Shown: positions 6,635 to 15,635 of the stretch, piece by piece
How the letters are laid out: every line of letters begins with the position of its first letter
Position numbering within the stretch: the first letter of the stretch is position 1
Assembly (NCBI GenBank): GCA_005799495.1
Contig: SYGP01000002.1
Span: forward strand, 48,587-112,586
Reading direction: 5' to 3'
Source of the DNA: Planctomycetia bacterium
GTDB taxonomy: Bacteria > Planctomycetota > Phycisphaerae > Phycisphaerales > SM1A02
DNA: 64,000 bases
Position numbers and translations under genes: made by a program
Notes under the pieces: model-generated
The model's database searches: none
Told to the model about the DNA's origin: nothing
Seen by the model: the letters and a program-made list of their open reading frames with translations, nothing else

Positions 6635-8716
6635 ATGGCTGGTTCGACGGTGATTGTGGTGGGCGGCGGTCATGCCGGCGTGGAAGCTGCATGGGCCGCA
6701 GCGAGCGCGCTGGCAGCGAAATCCACGGACGCGGCGCGCGTGCTGCTGGTCACCATGGATGCGTCGACCATCGGTGCGATGAGTTGCAATCCGGCGATCG
6801 GTGGGCTGGCGAAGGGGCAGATGGTGCGCGAGATCGATGCGCTCGGCGGTGTGATGGGACGCGCAACGGATGCCACGGGGATTCTCTTTCGCGTCCTCAA
6901 TGCGTCGAAGGGACAGGCGGTGCGCGGGCCGCGCGCACAGTGCGACCGCCATCACTATCAGGCCGAGGTTCAGCGGCTGCTTTCCACGCGCGCAAGGGAC
7001 TCGGTGCCGATCATCGTGGTCGAAGGTCTGGTGGAGGCCGTGGAGGCGCACCCCAACACGGGAGAGTCCTGCGGTATTCGCGCTTTGGTCCTGCGCAGTG
7101 GAGCAAGCGTGCTGCGCGTCGATGAGGCGGCGCTCGAGTGGAACGCCACCGCGGTCGAGCGCATGTGGCAGGGCGAGCGTGGCGCTGGAGTGTTCCCGCG
7201 CATGCCCTACGGGCCTGGTGCGGAGCGGCGACCGCTCGAGCAAGCGCTCTCGGGTGCTTCACCCTCGGACGGCGGATCGCTGCGAGTCGAGACCGATGCG
7301 GTGGTGCTCACCACGGGCACATTCATGCGGGCGCTCATGCACACGGGTGAACGCAGCGTGGAAGGTGGACGCGTGGGCGAGGGGAGTGCCGTGGGAATCT
7401 CGGGTGCGCTTCGGGCGCTCGGATTCGAACTGGGTCGCCTCAAGACGGGAACGCCGCCGCGGCTGGCACGGGCGTCGATCGATTGGCAGTCCCTGGTGGC
7501 GCAGTGGGGCGATGAGCCGCCGCTGCCATTCAGTGCCGGTACGCCGCAGATGCTGCTCGCTCGGCGTTTTCCCGCACTACCACAGGTGGAGTGCCGCGAG
7601 ACACACACCACGGCGGCGATTCACGAAGTGGTTCGTGGCAATCTGCACCGAGCGCCGATGTATGCGGGCTTGATGGAAGCGGAGTCAGGTCCGCGGTACT
7701 GCCCAAGCCTCGAAGACAAGGTGGTGCGCTTCGCGCAGCGCGAGAGCCATCATGTGTTCCTCGAGCCGGAGTCGCTTGCGACGGACGACATCTACTGCAA
7801 TGGCATCTCCACATCGCTTCCAGCGGAAGTGCAGGAGCAGATCGTTCGTGGCATTCCCGGCTGCGAACGCGCGCAGGCGAAGCGGTGGGGCTATGCAGTC
7901 GAGTACGACATGGTCTGGCCGCATCAGATCGATTCGACTGGCGAGACGAAGCGCGTTCGCAGCCTGTTTCTTGCGGGTCAGATCAATGGGACGAGTGGTT
8001 ACGAGGAAGCGGCTGCGCAGGGACTCGTGGCCGGGTTGAACGCGGCTCGCCGAGTGTGCGGCTTGGATGAAGTTCGCATCGAGCGTTCCCAGGCGTATCT
8101 CGGTGTGCTGATGGATGATCTGGTCACGCGGCAGCCGCGTGAGCCGTATCGCATGTTCACGAGCCGCGCGGAGCATCGCTTGCTCCTTCGTGCGGACAAT
8201 GCAGAGGATCGTCTGACGGCATCGGGTGTCGCGTGGGGTCTGGTATGCGAGCAGCGCCGCCGCTGGAATGAAGAGCGCGCATCGGCACTCGCGGAACTGC
8301 GCAAGCGTCTGTCGGTGGCTGTTGCTCCGCCGCACTTCGGTTCGGGCAAGCGGTTGGCCGAGGTGGCGCGCAGGCCGGAAGTGACGGCCGATGCGTTGGT
8401 GGAGTTGCTAGCCGCCGTCGAACGCGCGCCCGCTGCGCCGCGCGCGGTGATGGACCGTGCAATCACGGACCTCCGGTATGAGTGCTACCTGCCGCGGCAG
8501 CGCACGGAACTTCGGCGTGCGAGTGCTGGTGAGAACCTGCCGATTCCTTCGCAACTGGATGTGCGCACGGTGGCCGGACTCTCTGCGGAGGCGCGCGAAG
8601 TGCTCGGTCGATTCTCGCCGCGCACCCTCGGGCAGGCAGGTCGACTTGCCGGCATGTCGCCCGCCGATGTGTCGATTCTGGAGATCGCGATTCGCCGCAT
8701 GCGCCAAGCGCTCTGA
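6635..8716 (+). CDS. mnmG: tRNA U34 carboxymethylaminomethyl-modification enzyme, FAD subunit
   Basis: MnmG (GidA), 693 residues, which with MnmE installs the cmnm5 group on wobble uridine. The N-terminus is a classic FAD Rossmann loop (VVGGGHAGVEAA, 8-19). Further signatures are SCNPAIGG, QCDRHHYQ, the TGTFMRALMHTG segment, and the late motif GQINGTSGYEEAAAQG, followed by the helical GidA-associated C-terminal domain. Pyruvate kinase follows 32 nt downstream but has its own promoter-like element. The start is set by the FAD motif and the upstream -10-like hexamer. Confidence 0.95.
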   Translation: MAGSTVIVVGGGHAGVEAAWAAASALAAKSTDAARVLLVTMDASTIGAMSCNPAIGGLAKGQMVREIDALGGVMGRATDATGILFRVLNASKGQAVRGPRAQCDRHHYQAEVQRLLSTRARDSVPIIVVEGLVEAVEAHPNTGESCGIRALVLRSGASVLRVDEAALEWNATAVERMWQGERGAGVFPRMPYGPGAERRPLEQALSGASPSDGGSLRVETDAVVLTTGTFMRALMHTGERSVEGGRVGEGSAVGISGALRALGFELGRLKTGTPPRLARASIDWQSLVAQWGDEPPLPFSAGTPQMLLARRFPALPQVECRETHTTAAIHEVVRGNLHRAPMYAGLMEAESGPRYCPSLEDKVVRFAQRESHHVFLEPESLATDDIYCNGISTSLPAEVQEQIVRGIPGCERAQAKRWGYAVEYDMVWPHQIDSTGETKRVRSLFLAGQINGTSGYEEAAAQGLVAGLNAARRVCGLDEVRIERSQAYLGVLMDDLVTRQPREPYRMFTSRAEHRLLLRADNAEDRLTASGVAWGLVCEQRRRWNEERASALAELRKRLSVAVAPPHFGSGKRLAEVARRPEVTADALVELLAAVERAPAAPRAVMDRAITDLRYECYLPRQRTELRRASAGENLPIPSQLDVRTVAGLSAEAREVLGRFSPRTLGQAGRLAGMSPADVSILEIAIRRMRQAL

Positions 8717-8735
8717 AGGCTCCGCCGAGTCTGAC

Positions 8736-8741
8736 TAGGCT
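8736..8741 (+). promoter_or_regulatory. -10-like TAGGCT, leaderless pyk start
   Basis: TAGGCT ends 7 nt before the ATG at 8749. An in-frame ATG at 8743 would begin only 1 nt after the hexamer, so 8749 is preferred. Confidence 0.4.
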
Positions 8742-8748
8742 GATGCGC

Positions 8749-10242
8749 ATGCAGTCCGTACCAAATCATGACGAGGGAGGATCGCCGCGCCAATCGCAAT
8801 CGAACTGCGCGAAGATCGTTTGCACGCTCGGACCTGCAACGCGGGACGCATCCGTCATGGAACGGTTGATCGAGCACGGCATGGATGTCGCGCGTCTCAA
8901 CTTTTCCCATGGAACGCACGCGGACCATCAGCAACTGATCGATGCAGTACGCACGGTATCGCGACGCATGGGACGACCGATCGCGCTGATGCAGGACTTG
9001 AGTGGCCCGAAGTTGCGCCTCGGAGAGGTCTCTGCGGCTGCCGCCACCCTTGTGGATGGGAGTGAAGTGTCGCTCGGCGGCGGATCGGGGTTCCAAGGCT
9101 TACCGCACTTGCCCTGTGCGTATGAGGCGTTGGCGAGGGATGTGCGCTCGGGGAACGCGCTGCTGCTCGATGATGGGAAGGTGCGCCTCCGGGTGAAGGA
9201 AGTGCGCGGCGAAGATGTGCTGTGCATCGTCGAGCATGGCGGTGTGATTCGTTCGCGGGTCGGGATGCATCTGCCTGGGGTGCATGTCTCGGCGCCCTCG
9301 CTCTCGGCGAAGGACATCGATGATCTCGCCTTTGGACTTGCAGCAGGCGTCGATCTGGTGGCACTGTCGTTCGTTCGAAGTGCCGATGACCTTCACGACC
9401 TGAGGCGACGCGTGCAGCGGTTGAGTGATGGGCGCTTCGTCGCCATCGTGGCGAAGATCGAGAAGCCAGAGGCCATCGCGGCGCTCGATGCAATCGTCAG
9501 TGCGTCCGACGCGGTGATGGTGGCGCGGGGTGATCTTGGCATTGAGATGCCACCCGCCGAGGTTCCGATGCTGCAGAAGCGGATCGTGCGCACCAGCAAC
9601 GCGATGGGCAAGCCCGTGATCGTCGCCACGCAGCTGCTCGAGTCGATGACGACGAGCCCGCGTCCGACGCGTGCGGAGGCGAGCGATGTGGCAAATGCCG
9701 TGCTCGATGGCGCTGATGCGGTGATGTTGAGCGGCGAGACATCGATCGGACAGTTTCCTGTGGAGGCTGTGGAGGCGATGGATGCGATCATTCGCAGTGC
9801 AGAGCGCGGAAGAGGCGATCGACTGGATTCACTCGAGGTGGAAGGCACTGCCGTTGGTCGGGATGCCGATGCGATGGCGCGTGCCGCATGCATGCTCGCG
9901 CGAGAGATGCAGCCCGCGGCGATCGTGGCGGTGACGGACGGTGGGCGCACTGCCCTGCGGTTGGCGCGGTGGCGCCCGATGAGCAGGATCATTGCATGCT
10001 CCGCCAATGAGAGTACGGTGCGGCAATTGTCCCTCGCGTGGGGCGTTCGCGGACTCTTGGTCCAGCACGAGCCTTCGATGGGGCATCCTTCTGCGCAGGA
10101 AGTGTGTGCAGGACTCCTGCGCAGGGGCATGGTGCGCCGCGGTGACCTCGTGCTGCTGCTCGAGGGCGAGGCTGGACCGAGTCGATGCGGCCCCGTGCTT
10201 CGCGCCGTGCGTGTCGAGGGGGATCATCCAGTCGGTGGATGA
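8749..10242 (+). CDS. pyk: Pyruvate kinase
   Basis: Transfers phosphate from phosphoenolpyruvate to ADP in the last step of glycolysis. At 497 residues it has the expected N-terminal barrel beginning KIVCTLGPAT, MDVARLNFSHG with the substrate-binding Arg, the metal and active-site segment AKIEKPEA (catalytic Lys in KIEKPE), VMVARGDLGIEMP, VIVATQLLESM, and the phosphate-binding MLSGETSIG loop. The C-terminal allosteric domain is present but short. A tRNA gene follows. Confidence 0.95.
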   Translation: MQSVPNHDEGGSPRQSQSNCAKIVCTLGPATRDASVMERLIEHGMDVARLNFSHGTHADHQQLIDAVRTVSRRMGRPIALMQDLSGPKLRLGEVSAAAATLVDGSEVSLGGGSGFQGLPHLPCAYEALARDVRSGNALLLDDGKVRLRVKEVRGEDVLCIVEHGGVIRSRVGMHLPGVHVSAPSLSAKDIDDLAFGLAAGVDLVALSFVRSADDLHDLRRRVQRLSDGRFVAIVAKIEKPEAIAALDAIVSASDAVMVARGDLGIEMPPAEVPMLQKRIVRTSNAMGKPVIVATQLLESMTTSPRPTRAEASDVANAVLDGADAVMLSGETSIGQFPVEAVEAMDAIIRSAERGRGDRLDSLEVEGTAVGRDADAMARAACMLAREMQPAAIVAVTDGGRTALRLARWRPMSRIIACSANESTVRQLSLAWGVRGLLVQHEPSMGHPSAQEVCAGLLRRGMVRRGDLVLLLEGEAGPSRCGPVLRAVRVEGDHPVGG

Positions 10243-10253
10243 GCCGCGATGCG

Positions 10254-10283
10254 TTCAAGCGGTGGAACGACCACTGCTAGACT
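10254..10283 (+). promoter_or_regulatory. Candidate tRNA-Thr promoter
   Basis: TTCAAG (10254-10259) and TAGACT (10278-10283) are separated by 18 nt. The -10-like box ends 35 nt before the tRNA, leaving a short 5' leader for RNase P. Confidence 0.35.
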
Positions 10284-10318
10284 GTCGTCCTCGTCGGGCG
10301 GATTGTCCACCCGCGTCT

Positions 10319-10391
10319 GCCGCCGTAGCTCAATTGGTAGAGCACATGATTTGTAATCTTGAGGTTGTCGGTTCAAGTCCGATCGGCGGCT
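10319..10391 (+). tRNA. tRNA-Thr (anticodon TGT)
   Basis: The 73-nt cloverleaf has acceptor arms GCCGCCG/CGGCGGC with discriminator T, a D-arm GCTC/GAGC, and the T-arm GTCGG-TTCAAGT-CCGAT. The anticodon loop TTTGTAA gives TGT, reading ACA and, with wobble, other Thr codons. The anticodon stem CATGA/TCTTG contains one T-T mismatch. CCA is not encoded; a TTTT run follows the discriminator. Confidence 0.93.
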
Positions 10392-10428
10392 TTTTCGGCG
10401 CGTGGCTGTTGCGCTGCGAGAGGTTCAT

Positions 10429-12663
10429 GTGGGGGCAACATTGACCATCCGAGGGCGTGTGGGGTTGTGGCTCGTTGCGGCAGTGTTGCTGTCGACATTC
10501 GGAATGTCCATCGTCGGATCCGCGATTACGCGGCGAGTCGTGCGGGAGGGCATCGAAGAGCGTGCGCGCGCGCTTGCCGGAACTGTCGCCGCGCGAATCT
10601 CGGCCGCGGAAGTCGGGGCACTTCCGCAGGGCGAGGGGGCGCTGAACGACCCTGCGTTCCTCCGTATCGAGGATCGTCTGCATTCCGTGGTGGAGGCCAA
10701 TGCCAACGAGTCAAGTCCTGTCCGCTTCTGTTACCTCCTGGTGCCGACGCGCTCGGGTGCCGCGAGCGGCTGGGATTTCGCGGTGGATGGCGAACCGCGC
10801 AGCAGCCCCGCATGGGATCCGCCAGGTCGACCCTTTGTGCTGTCTGAGGTGTCGACTCAGAAATCACCTCTGGGCACGACCGCTTCCGATCGGACTGCGG
10901 TCGGCGCGGTGATTCCTCGAGGCCCATCTGCGGTCTTCATTGAAGACTCGGGCGGACAGTGGGTTTCTGGTTACGCGCCAATCCGCACGAGTCGTGGTGA
11001 TGTGGTCGCACTGTTGGTCGTGGACATTCCATACGCTGGTTACCTCGCCGTCGTGGATCGATTGCTGGTGGCGTCGCTTGCCGCATCCGCGGCGATTTCG
11101 CTGCTGGTGTTCGCGGGCGCTTCGCTTGGCGTGAGTCGGCTGCTTGCACCCATTCAGCATGTGCGGGCATTCATCGCGGATGTGAGCGAAGGCCGCATCG
11201 ACAAGCGGCTCGCTGCACCACCGTCGCCAGAGTATTCCGCGCTGTACCGCGAGCTGAATTCGATGGCGGACACACTGCAGAAGCGTGAGGAGTTCGCGCG
11301 GCAGAATCTGCAGCTCGTTCGGGATGTGTCCAAGCAGCAGGAGCGGCTGAAGTCGATCGCAGAGGTCGACGAGAGCCTCCATCAGATCCAGGACATCGAC
11401 ATCCTGATCGAGCGCATCCTTGCTGAGGCGCGTGAGCTGACCCGCTGTGACGCGGGCAGCGTCATGCTGCGTGATGGTGATGATTTGATCCTGTCCTTTG
11501 TGCAGAATGACACGCTCACGAAGCGGCTGGAGAAGGGGAAGTCCGTTGTCGTGAAGTCGCTGCGGATCCCCGTGCATGGGCGCAGCATTGCTGGATACGC
11601 CGCGACAAGTGGACGAACGGTCGTGATCGACGATGCCTACTCGATTCCTGCGGACAAGCCGTACGCGTTCAATGAGGAGGTGGACCGGAAGTCGGGGTAT
11701 CGAACGCGTTCCATGCTGAGCGTGCCGCTGCGCTCGTCGGCGGGGCGCAACATCGGCGTGCTGCAGCTCCTGAATCCGCTGAACGAAGATGGCACCAACC
11801 GCGTTGGCTTCTCACCTGAGGATCTGGAGAGCATCGCGCACTTCGCATCCGCTGCAACCGTCGCACTGGAACGCGCCGCGTTGACGCGTTCGATCGTGCT
11901 CCGGATGATCAGCATGGCGGAGATGCGCGATCCGAGCGAAACCGGCGCGCATGTCAATCGAGTGGCCGGCTACTCGGTGATCCTGTATGAGCAGTGGGCG
12001 CGTCGCCACGCACTGCCCGAAGATCGCATCGAGCGTGAGCGAGATCTGTTGCGCATCGTGGCGATGCTCCACGATGTGGGCAAGGTGGGCATCCCAGATG
12101 CAATCCTGAAGAAACCGGGTCGGCTCACGGCGGAGGAGTATGCAGTGATGAAGACGCACACGATCGTGGGGGCGCGTTTGTTCGGTGATCGGGACTCGGC
12201 ACTCGATCAGTCCGCGATCGATGTCGCGCTTCATCACCATGAGCGTTGGGATGGGGGCGGATATCCAGGCGATGTGTCCGTGGGCGACGACCAGAAGGGT
12301 GGCGCTTCAGCCCGCGGCGGTGAGGGCGCGCGGATGTCGGGTGACGCGATCCCGCTGTTCGCTCGGATCGTGGCGGTTGCCGATGTGTTCGATGCGCTCT
12401 CGTCGAAGCGGAAGTACAAGGAGTCCTGGCCGGAAGAGCGCGTTCTCACGGAGATGAAGGCAAACGCCGGAACGCAGTTCGATCCCGAGCTGGTGGACAT
12501 CCTGGTGGAACGCATCGACGAGATTCGTGCCGTGTCTTCCCGCTACGAGAATGATCCAGAGCCGGCGCCGCCACCCACGGTGGTGGGCGGCAGCGTGCAG
12601 CCTGCGCAGCAGGTCCTGCCTCCGACAGGCGATCCTGCCCCTCCACAGATCCATCCCTCCTAA
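10429..12663 (+). CDS. Membrane HAMP-GAF-HD-GYP cyclic-di-GMP phosphodiesterase
   Basis: A roughly 744-residue sensor-effector. Segments in order: membrane span (about 5-27), an extracytoplasmic sensing region (about 28-205), a second span (about 210-232), HAMP (about 235-290), GAF (about 300-480) and a C-terminal HD-GYP domain (about 495-690). The HD metal site is in MLHDVGKVGIPDAIL and the GYP signature in HHHERWDGGGYPG, so c-di-GMP hydrolysis is expected. A Gly/Ala-rich insert of about 25 residues follows GYPG. The GTG at 10429 has GAGAGG 5 nt upstream; an in-frame GTG at 10402 would begin 10 nt after the tRNA. A Pro-rich tail ends the protein. Confidence 0.88.
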   Translation: MGATLTIRGRVGLWLVAAVLLSTFGMSIVGSAITRRVVREGIEERARALAGTVAARISAAEVGALPQGEGALNDPAFLRIEDRLHSVVEANANESSPVRFCYLLVPTRSGAASGWDFAVDGEPRSSPAWDPPGRPFVLSEVSTQKSPLGTTASDRTAVGAVIPRGPSAVFIEDSGGQWVSGYAPIRTSRGDVVALLVVDIPYAGYLAVVDRLLVASLAASAAISLLVFAGASLGVSRLLAPIQHVRAFIADVSEGRIDKRLAAPPSPEYSALYRELNSMADTLQKREEFARQNLQLVRDVSKQQERLKSIAEVDESLHQIQDIDILIERILAEARELTRCDAGSVMLRDGDDLILSFVQNDTLTKRLEKGKSVVVKSLRIPVHGRSIAGYAATSGRTVVIDDAYSIPADKPYAFNEEVDRKSGYRTRSMLSVPLRSSAGRNIGVLQLLNPLNEDGTNRVGFSPEDLESIAHFASAATVALERAALTRSIVLRMISMAEMRDPSETGAHVNRVAGYSVILYEQWARRHALPEDRIERERDLLRIVAMLHDVGKVGIPDAILKKPGRLTAEEYAVMKTHTIVGARLFGDRDSALDQSAIDVALHHHERWDGGGYPGDVSVGDDQKGGASARGGEGARMSGDAIPLFARIVAVADVFDALSSKRKYKESWPEERVLTEMKANAGTQFDPELVDILVERIDEIRAVSSRYENDPEPAPPPTVVGGSVQPAQQVLPPTGDPAPPQIHPS

Positions 12664-12680
12664 CATCGCGACCGCTCGGC

Positions 12681-15635
12681 ATGGCAGTCTCAAGGAGATT
12701 TCTGGGTTGGTGCGAGGAGCATGGTCCCGCCCATGTGGCTATGCGCGCCCTGCTCAACGGTTCGCCTCGCGGCGTGGATGGCGGCTGCGATTTGTCGCGA
12801 ACGCTTGTGGTGACTGCGACCGGGCGTTCGCGCCGTCTGCTCAACCTTTGCCTCGCGGAAGCAGCCGATGAACTCGGCTGTCCGCTGATTCCGCCTGCCC
12901 TGTGTGCCGTGGCTTCCCTTGCCGCGCGCGTGCTCCTTGCAGACCGGTCGTGCCGTCCGATCGAAGGGATCGAGTGGATGCTGCTGATGCACGAGGCGCT
13001 CCGCCGTCTCCCCACAGGCGCAAAGGCACTGCTCATGCCGCAGGTGGCGCAGGGCGAGACTGCCGAGAGTCCGATGGTGCTCGGTCGGATTGCCTCAGCG
13101 CTCGACGATGTGACCCAGCAGTTGTTGCAGTCTGGACGATCGGCAGCGGAAGTGGCGCAATTGCCCTGCGTTTCGCCTTTGTTGGCGGACCGCTGGAATG
13201 CGCTGCATGCGTTCCATGGCCAGTGCGATGTGGTTGCACGCGAACTATCGCAAGGACAGGGTGTGGAGCTGCTGACGCCGTGGCAGTGGAGCGACCACTT
13301 GATGCGGCGCGCGAAGGATGGTCGGGTGGCGTTTGAGCGCGTCCTGCTGCTCGGCGTGCTCGATCTCACTCCAATGAACAGGCGTGTCGTGGAGTCTCTT
13401 GCACAAGCTGGCTGTGCAGTGGAAGCATGGATCGTCGCGCCATGTTCACCGCCGTGGAACGAAGGCGCATTCGATGCGCTCGGTTGTGTTTCGAGCGAAG
13501 CTGCTGGCCTTGCGCCTGAGATACCGGAGGCAGCCATCGAACCAGCGGAGGATGCGCTCGATCAGTGCGACGCCGCACTCGCGCGCTTCAGTGTGATGTG
13601 TGCGGAGTTGGCGAAGATGCCTGGCGGGGAGAGTGCGCTCGCGGACGCCGCAGCGCAACCTGTGGTGGTGTCCTGCGATCCCGAACTGACGCCGCTGCTT
13701 CAGGCGGTTGCGCTCCGCCACGGGCGTTCCGTCCATGCAGGATCCGGAACGCCCTTCGCACTCACGCTTCCCGGGTCTCTCCTTCGCGCCACCGCGCAAC
13801 TTCACGCGCAGTGCACGCCTGCAACACTTGCGCAGTTTCTCGCGCTGCCGGCGGTCTTGCACGCGCTGCAGGAAGAAATGTCCGATGATCCGCGGGCGAT
13901 TCTCGATCGACTGCGCTCGGATCATCTGCTCCACAGTGTGAGCGATCTTGCGGAGGTGGGAGAGAAGCACTCCGCCGCGAGAGGCGCGAAGCTTGTCGCA
14001 GCGCTGCGCGCCATCGGTGGCGATGTGTTGCCGCAGGGACTTGGAAGTCCTGCAGCCGTACCGAGATCGGTTGGGGACACCGTGAACGCTCTGATGGCAT
14101 GGATGGCACGCATGCTCCGCGGAAGCCTTGGTGATCCAGTGCAAGTGGCGGCGCACGCGGAAGTGCAGTCGGCGGCCGAGTCGCTTGTGCGCAGTGCGTT
14201 CAAGGACAGTGTTCTTCCGATTGGAACGATCCTCGCCGTCCTGCAACAGCAGATGGATGCGAGAGAAGTTCCTGTCGCTCCCACGGGAACGGAAATCGAG
14301 GCGATCGGCTGGTTGGACGCACTCTTCGAGCCTTCGCGTCGGATGGTGCTGCTCGGGCTGCGTGAGGGAACCGTTCCGTCGCAACCACAGCCCGATGGTT
14401 GGTTGACCGATCCCATTCGTCAGGCGATTGGATTGCCTGGACGCTCGGCTCGGCTGCACCGCGATGCCGTGTTGCTCGCGGCCGTGTTTGCGCGCGTGCC
14501 GACGCTGTCCGTCATCGGAGGGATGGTCGACTCCCGCGGCGAGCCGTTTCGCCCGAGTCGGCTGCTCTTTCCCCGTGGCGCGGAAGCGCAGGCCAAACGC
14601 ATCCTGCGCCTCTATGCACCGGTCGAGGAAGAGCGCGTGCGGATACGCCTCGCCGATGGCAACTCCAGCGGCTTTCACCTCGTACCGCAGGCAGAGGACT
14701 TCCGTGAGTGCACGGTTCCAGATGCGATGTCAGTGACGAGTTGTGAGGGGTATCTCGCGGGGGCGTACGAGTTCTGGATCAAGAATGTCCTCAAACTCAA
14801 CGAGCCGCTGGTGTTCTCGGATCTCATGCAGCCTCGGCACTTTGGCGTGCTGCTGCATCAGGTCCTTCGGCGACTGGCAGGTCCCACTCCTCAGGATGGA
14901 TCGGAAGCGGCATGGATGAATGTCTTGGAGAACGAACTTGACCTCGTCCTTCGCGAGCATTTTGGAAGGAACCCTGCACCCGCGATCGCCATCCAGCGAA
15001 CTGCGGCGGTCGCGCGCGTGCGGAGTGCACTCCGGTGGCACCTGGATCAGGCGCGTGAGGGCTGGGAGATCCGTGCATCGGAGTGGTCGTTTCCACGGGA
15101 TGAAGCGTTGATGGTGGACGGCGTGCCGACCCAAGTGCAAGGACGAGTGGACCGTATTGATGTGAATCTGCAGACACGCCGGTGGCGTGTGATTGACTAC
15201 AAGTTTGGAGACAGCGCGTTCAAGATCGCACGTATGTTCACGAAGAAGAGTGGAGTATGGAAGGATCCGCAGATTCCGCTGTATGTCCATCTCGTGCCGC
15301 GTTCATTCCCGGAACTTGCTCCACTGGCGCTGAGTGGACATGTGCTCACTGTGGACGCCACGGGTGCGACAACGTTGATGGAAGTCGTGCACGATGCAAG
15401 TGTGGCGCATGCTGGAGTCGAAGTGATGGAGTCGATGATCCGTCAGGTTCGTGCCGGCGTCTTTGGGGCACCTGCGGACTTCAAGCCCGATCGAGTCATG
15501 GGTTGGCGGCAGCGAGATGCCTTCAGCAGTCTGCTGCGGCGCGTGGCGGGTGGCGGTGATGTCGACTCCGACTCGGCCGATGACGGCGAGGGTGGGGTGG
15601 ATGAAGGCACGGACACGGAGGGGGGCACCGCATGA
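12681..15635 (+). CDS. AddB-like protein with C-terminal PD-(D/E)XK nuclease
   Basis: A 984-residue second subunit of an AddAB-type recombination nuclease. The N-terminal two thirds look like the helicase-dead AddB scaffold. Near the C-terminus is an RecB-type nuclease core: the GRVDRID stretch (about 818-826) and VIDYKFG (about 836-842), holding the Asp and Asp-x-Lys metal/catalytic residues. The Fe-S cysteine quartet of Bacillus AddB is not seen: only an isolated cysteine occurs near the start of the nuclease domain. Its stop overlaps the addA start by 4 nt, so the two are coupled. The pair probably resects double-strand breaks ahead of RecA. Confidence 0.82.
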   Translation: MAVSRRFLGWCEEHGPAHVAMRALLNGSPRGVDGGCDLSRTLVVTATGRSRRLLNLCLAEAADELGCPLIPPALCAVASLAARVLLADRSCRPIEGIEWMLLMHEALRRLPTGAKALLMPQVAQGETAESPMVLGRIASALDDVTQQLLQSGRSAAEVAQLPCVSPLLADRWNALHAFHGQCDVVARELSQGQGVELLTPWQWSDHLMRRAKDGRVAFERVLLLGVLDLTPMNRRVVESLAQAGCAVEAWIVAPCSPPWNEGAFDALGCVSSEAAGLAPEIPEAAIEPAEDALDQCDAALARFSVMCAELAKMPGGESALADAAAQPVVVSCDPELTPLLQAVALRHGRSVHAGSGTPFALTLPGSLLRATAQLHAQCTPATLAQFLALPAVLHALQEEMSDDPRAILDRLRSDHLLHSVSDLAEVGEKHSAARGAKLVAALRAIGGDVLPQGLGSPAAVPRSVGDTVNALMAWMARMLRGSLGDPVQVAAHAEVQSAAESLVRSAFKDSVLPIGTILAVLQQQMDAREVPVAPTGTEIEAIGWLDALFEPSRRMVLLGLREGTVPSQPQPDGWLTDPIRQAIGLPGRSARLHRDAVLLAAVFARVPTLSVIGGMVDSRGEPFRPSRLLFPRGAEAQAKRILRLYAPVEEERVRIRLADGNSSGFHLVPQAEDFRECTVPDAMSVTSCEGYLAGAYEFWIKNVLKLNEPLVFSDLMQPRHFGVLLHQVLRRLAGPTPQDGSEAAWMNVLENELDLVLREHFGRNPAPAIAIQRTAAVARVRSALRWHLDQAREGWEIRASEWSFPRDEALMVDGVPTQVQGRVDRIDVNLQTRRWRVIDYKFGDSAFKIARMFTKKSGVWKDPQIPLYVHLVPRSFPELAPLALSGHVLTVDATGATTLMEVVHDASVAHAGVEVMESMIRQVRAGVFGAPADFKPDRVMGWRQRDAFSSLLRRVAGGGDVDSDSADDGEGGVDEGTDTEGGTA

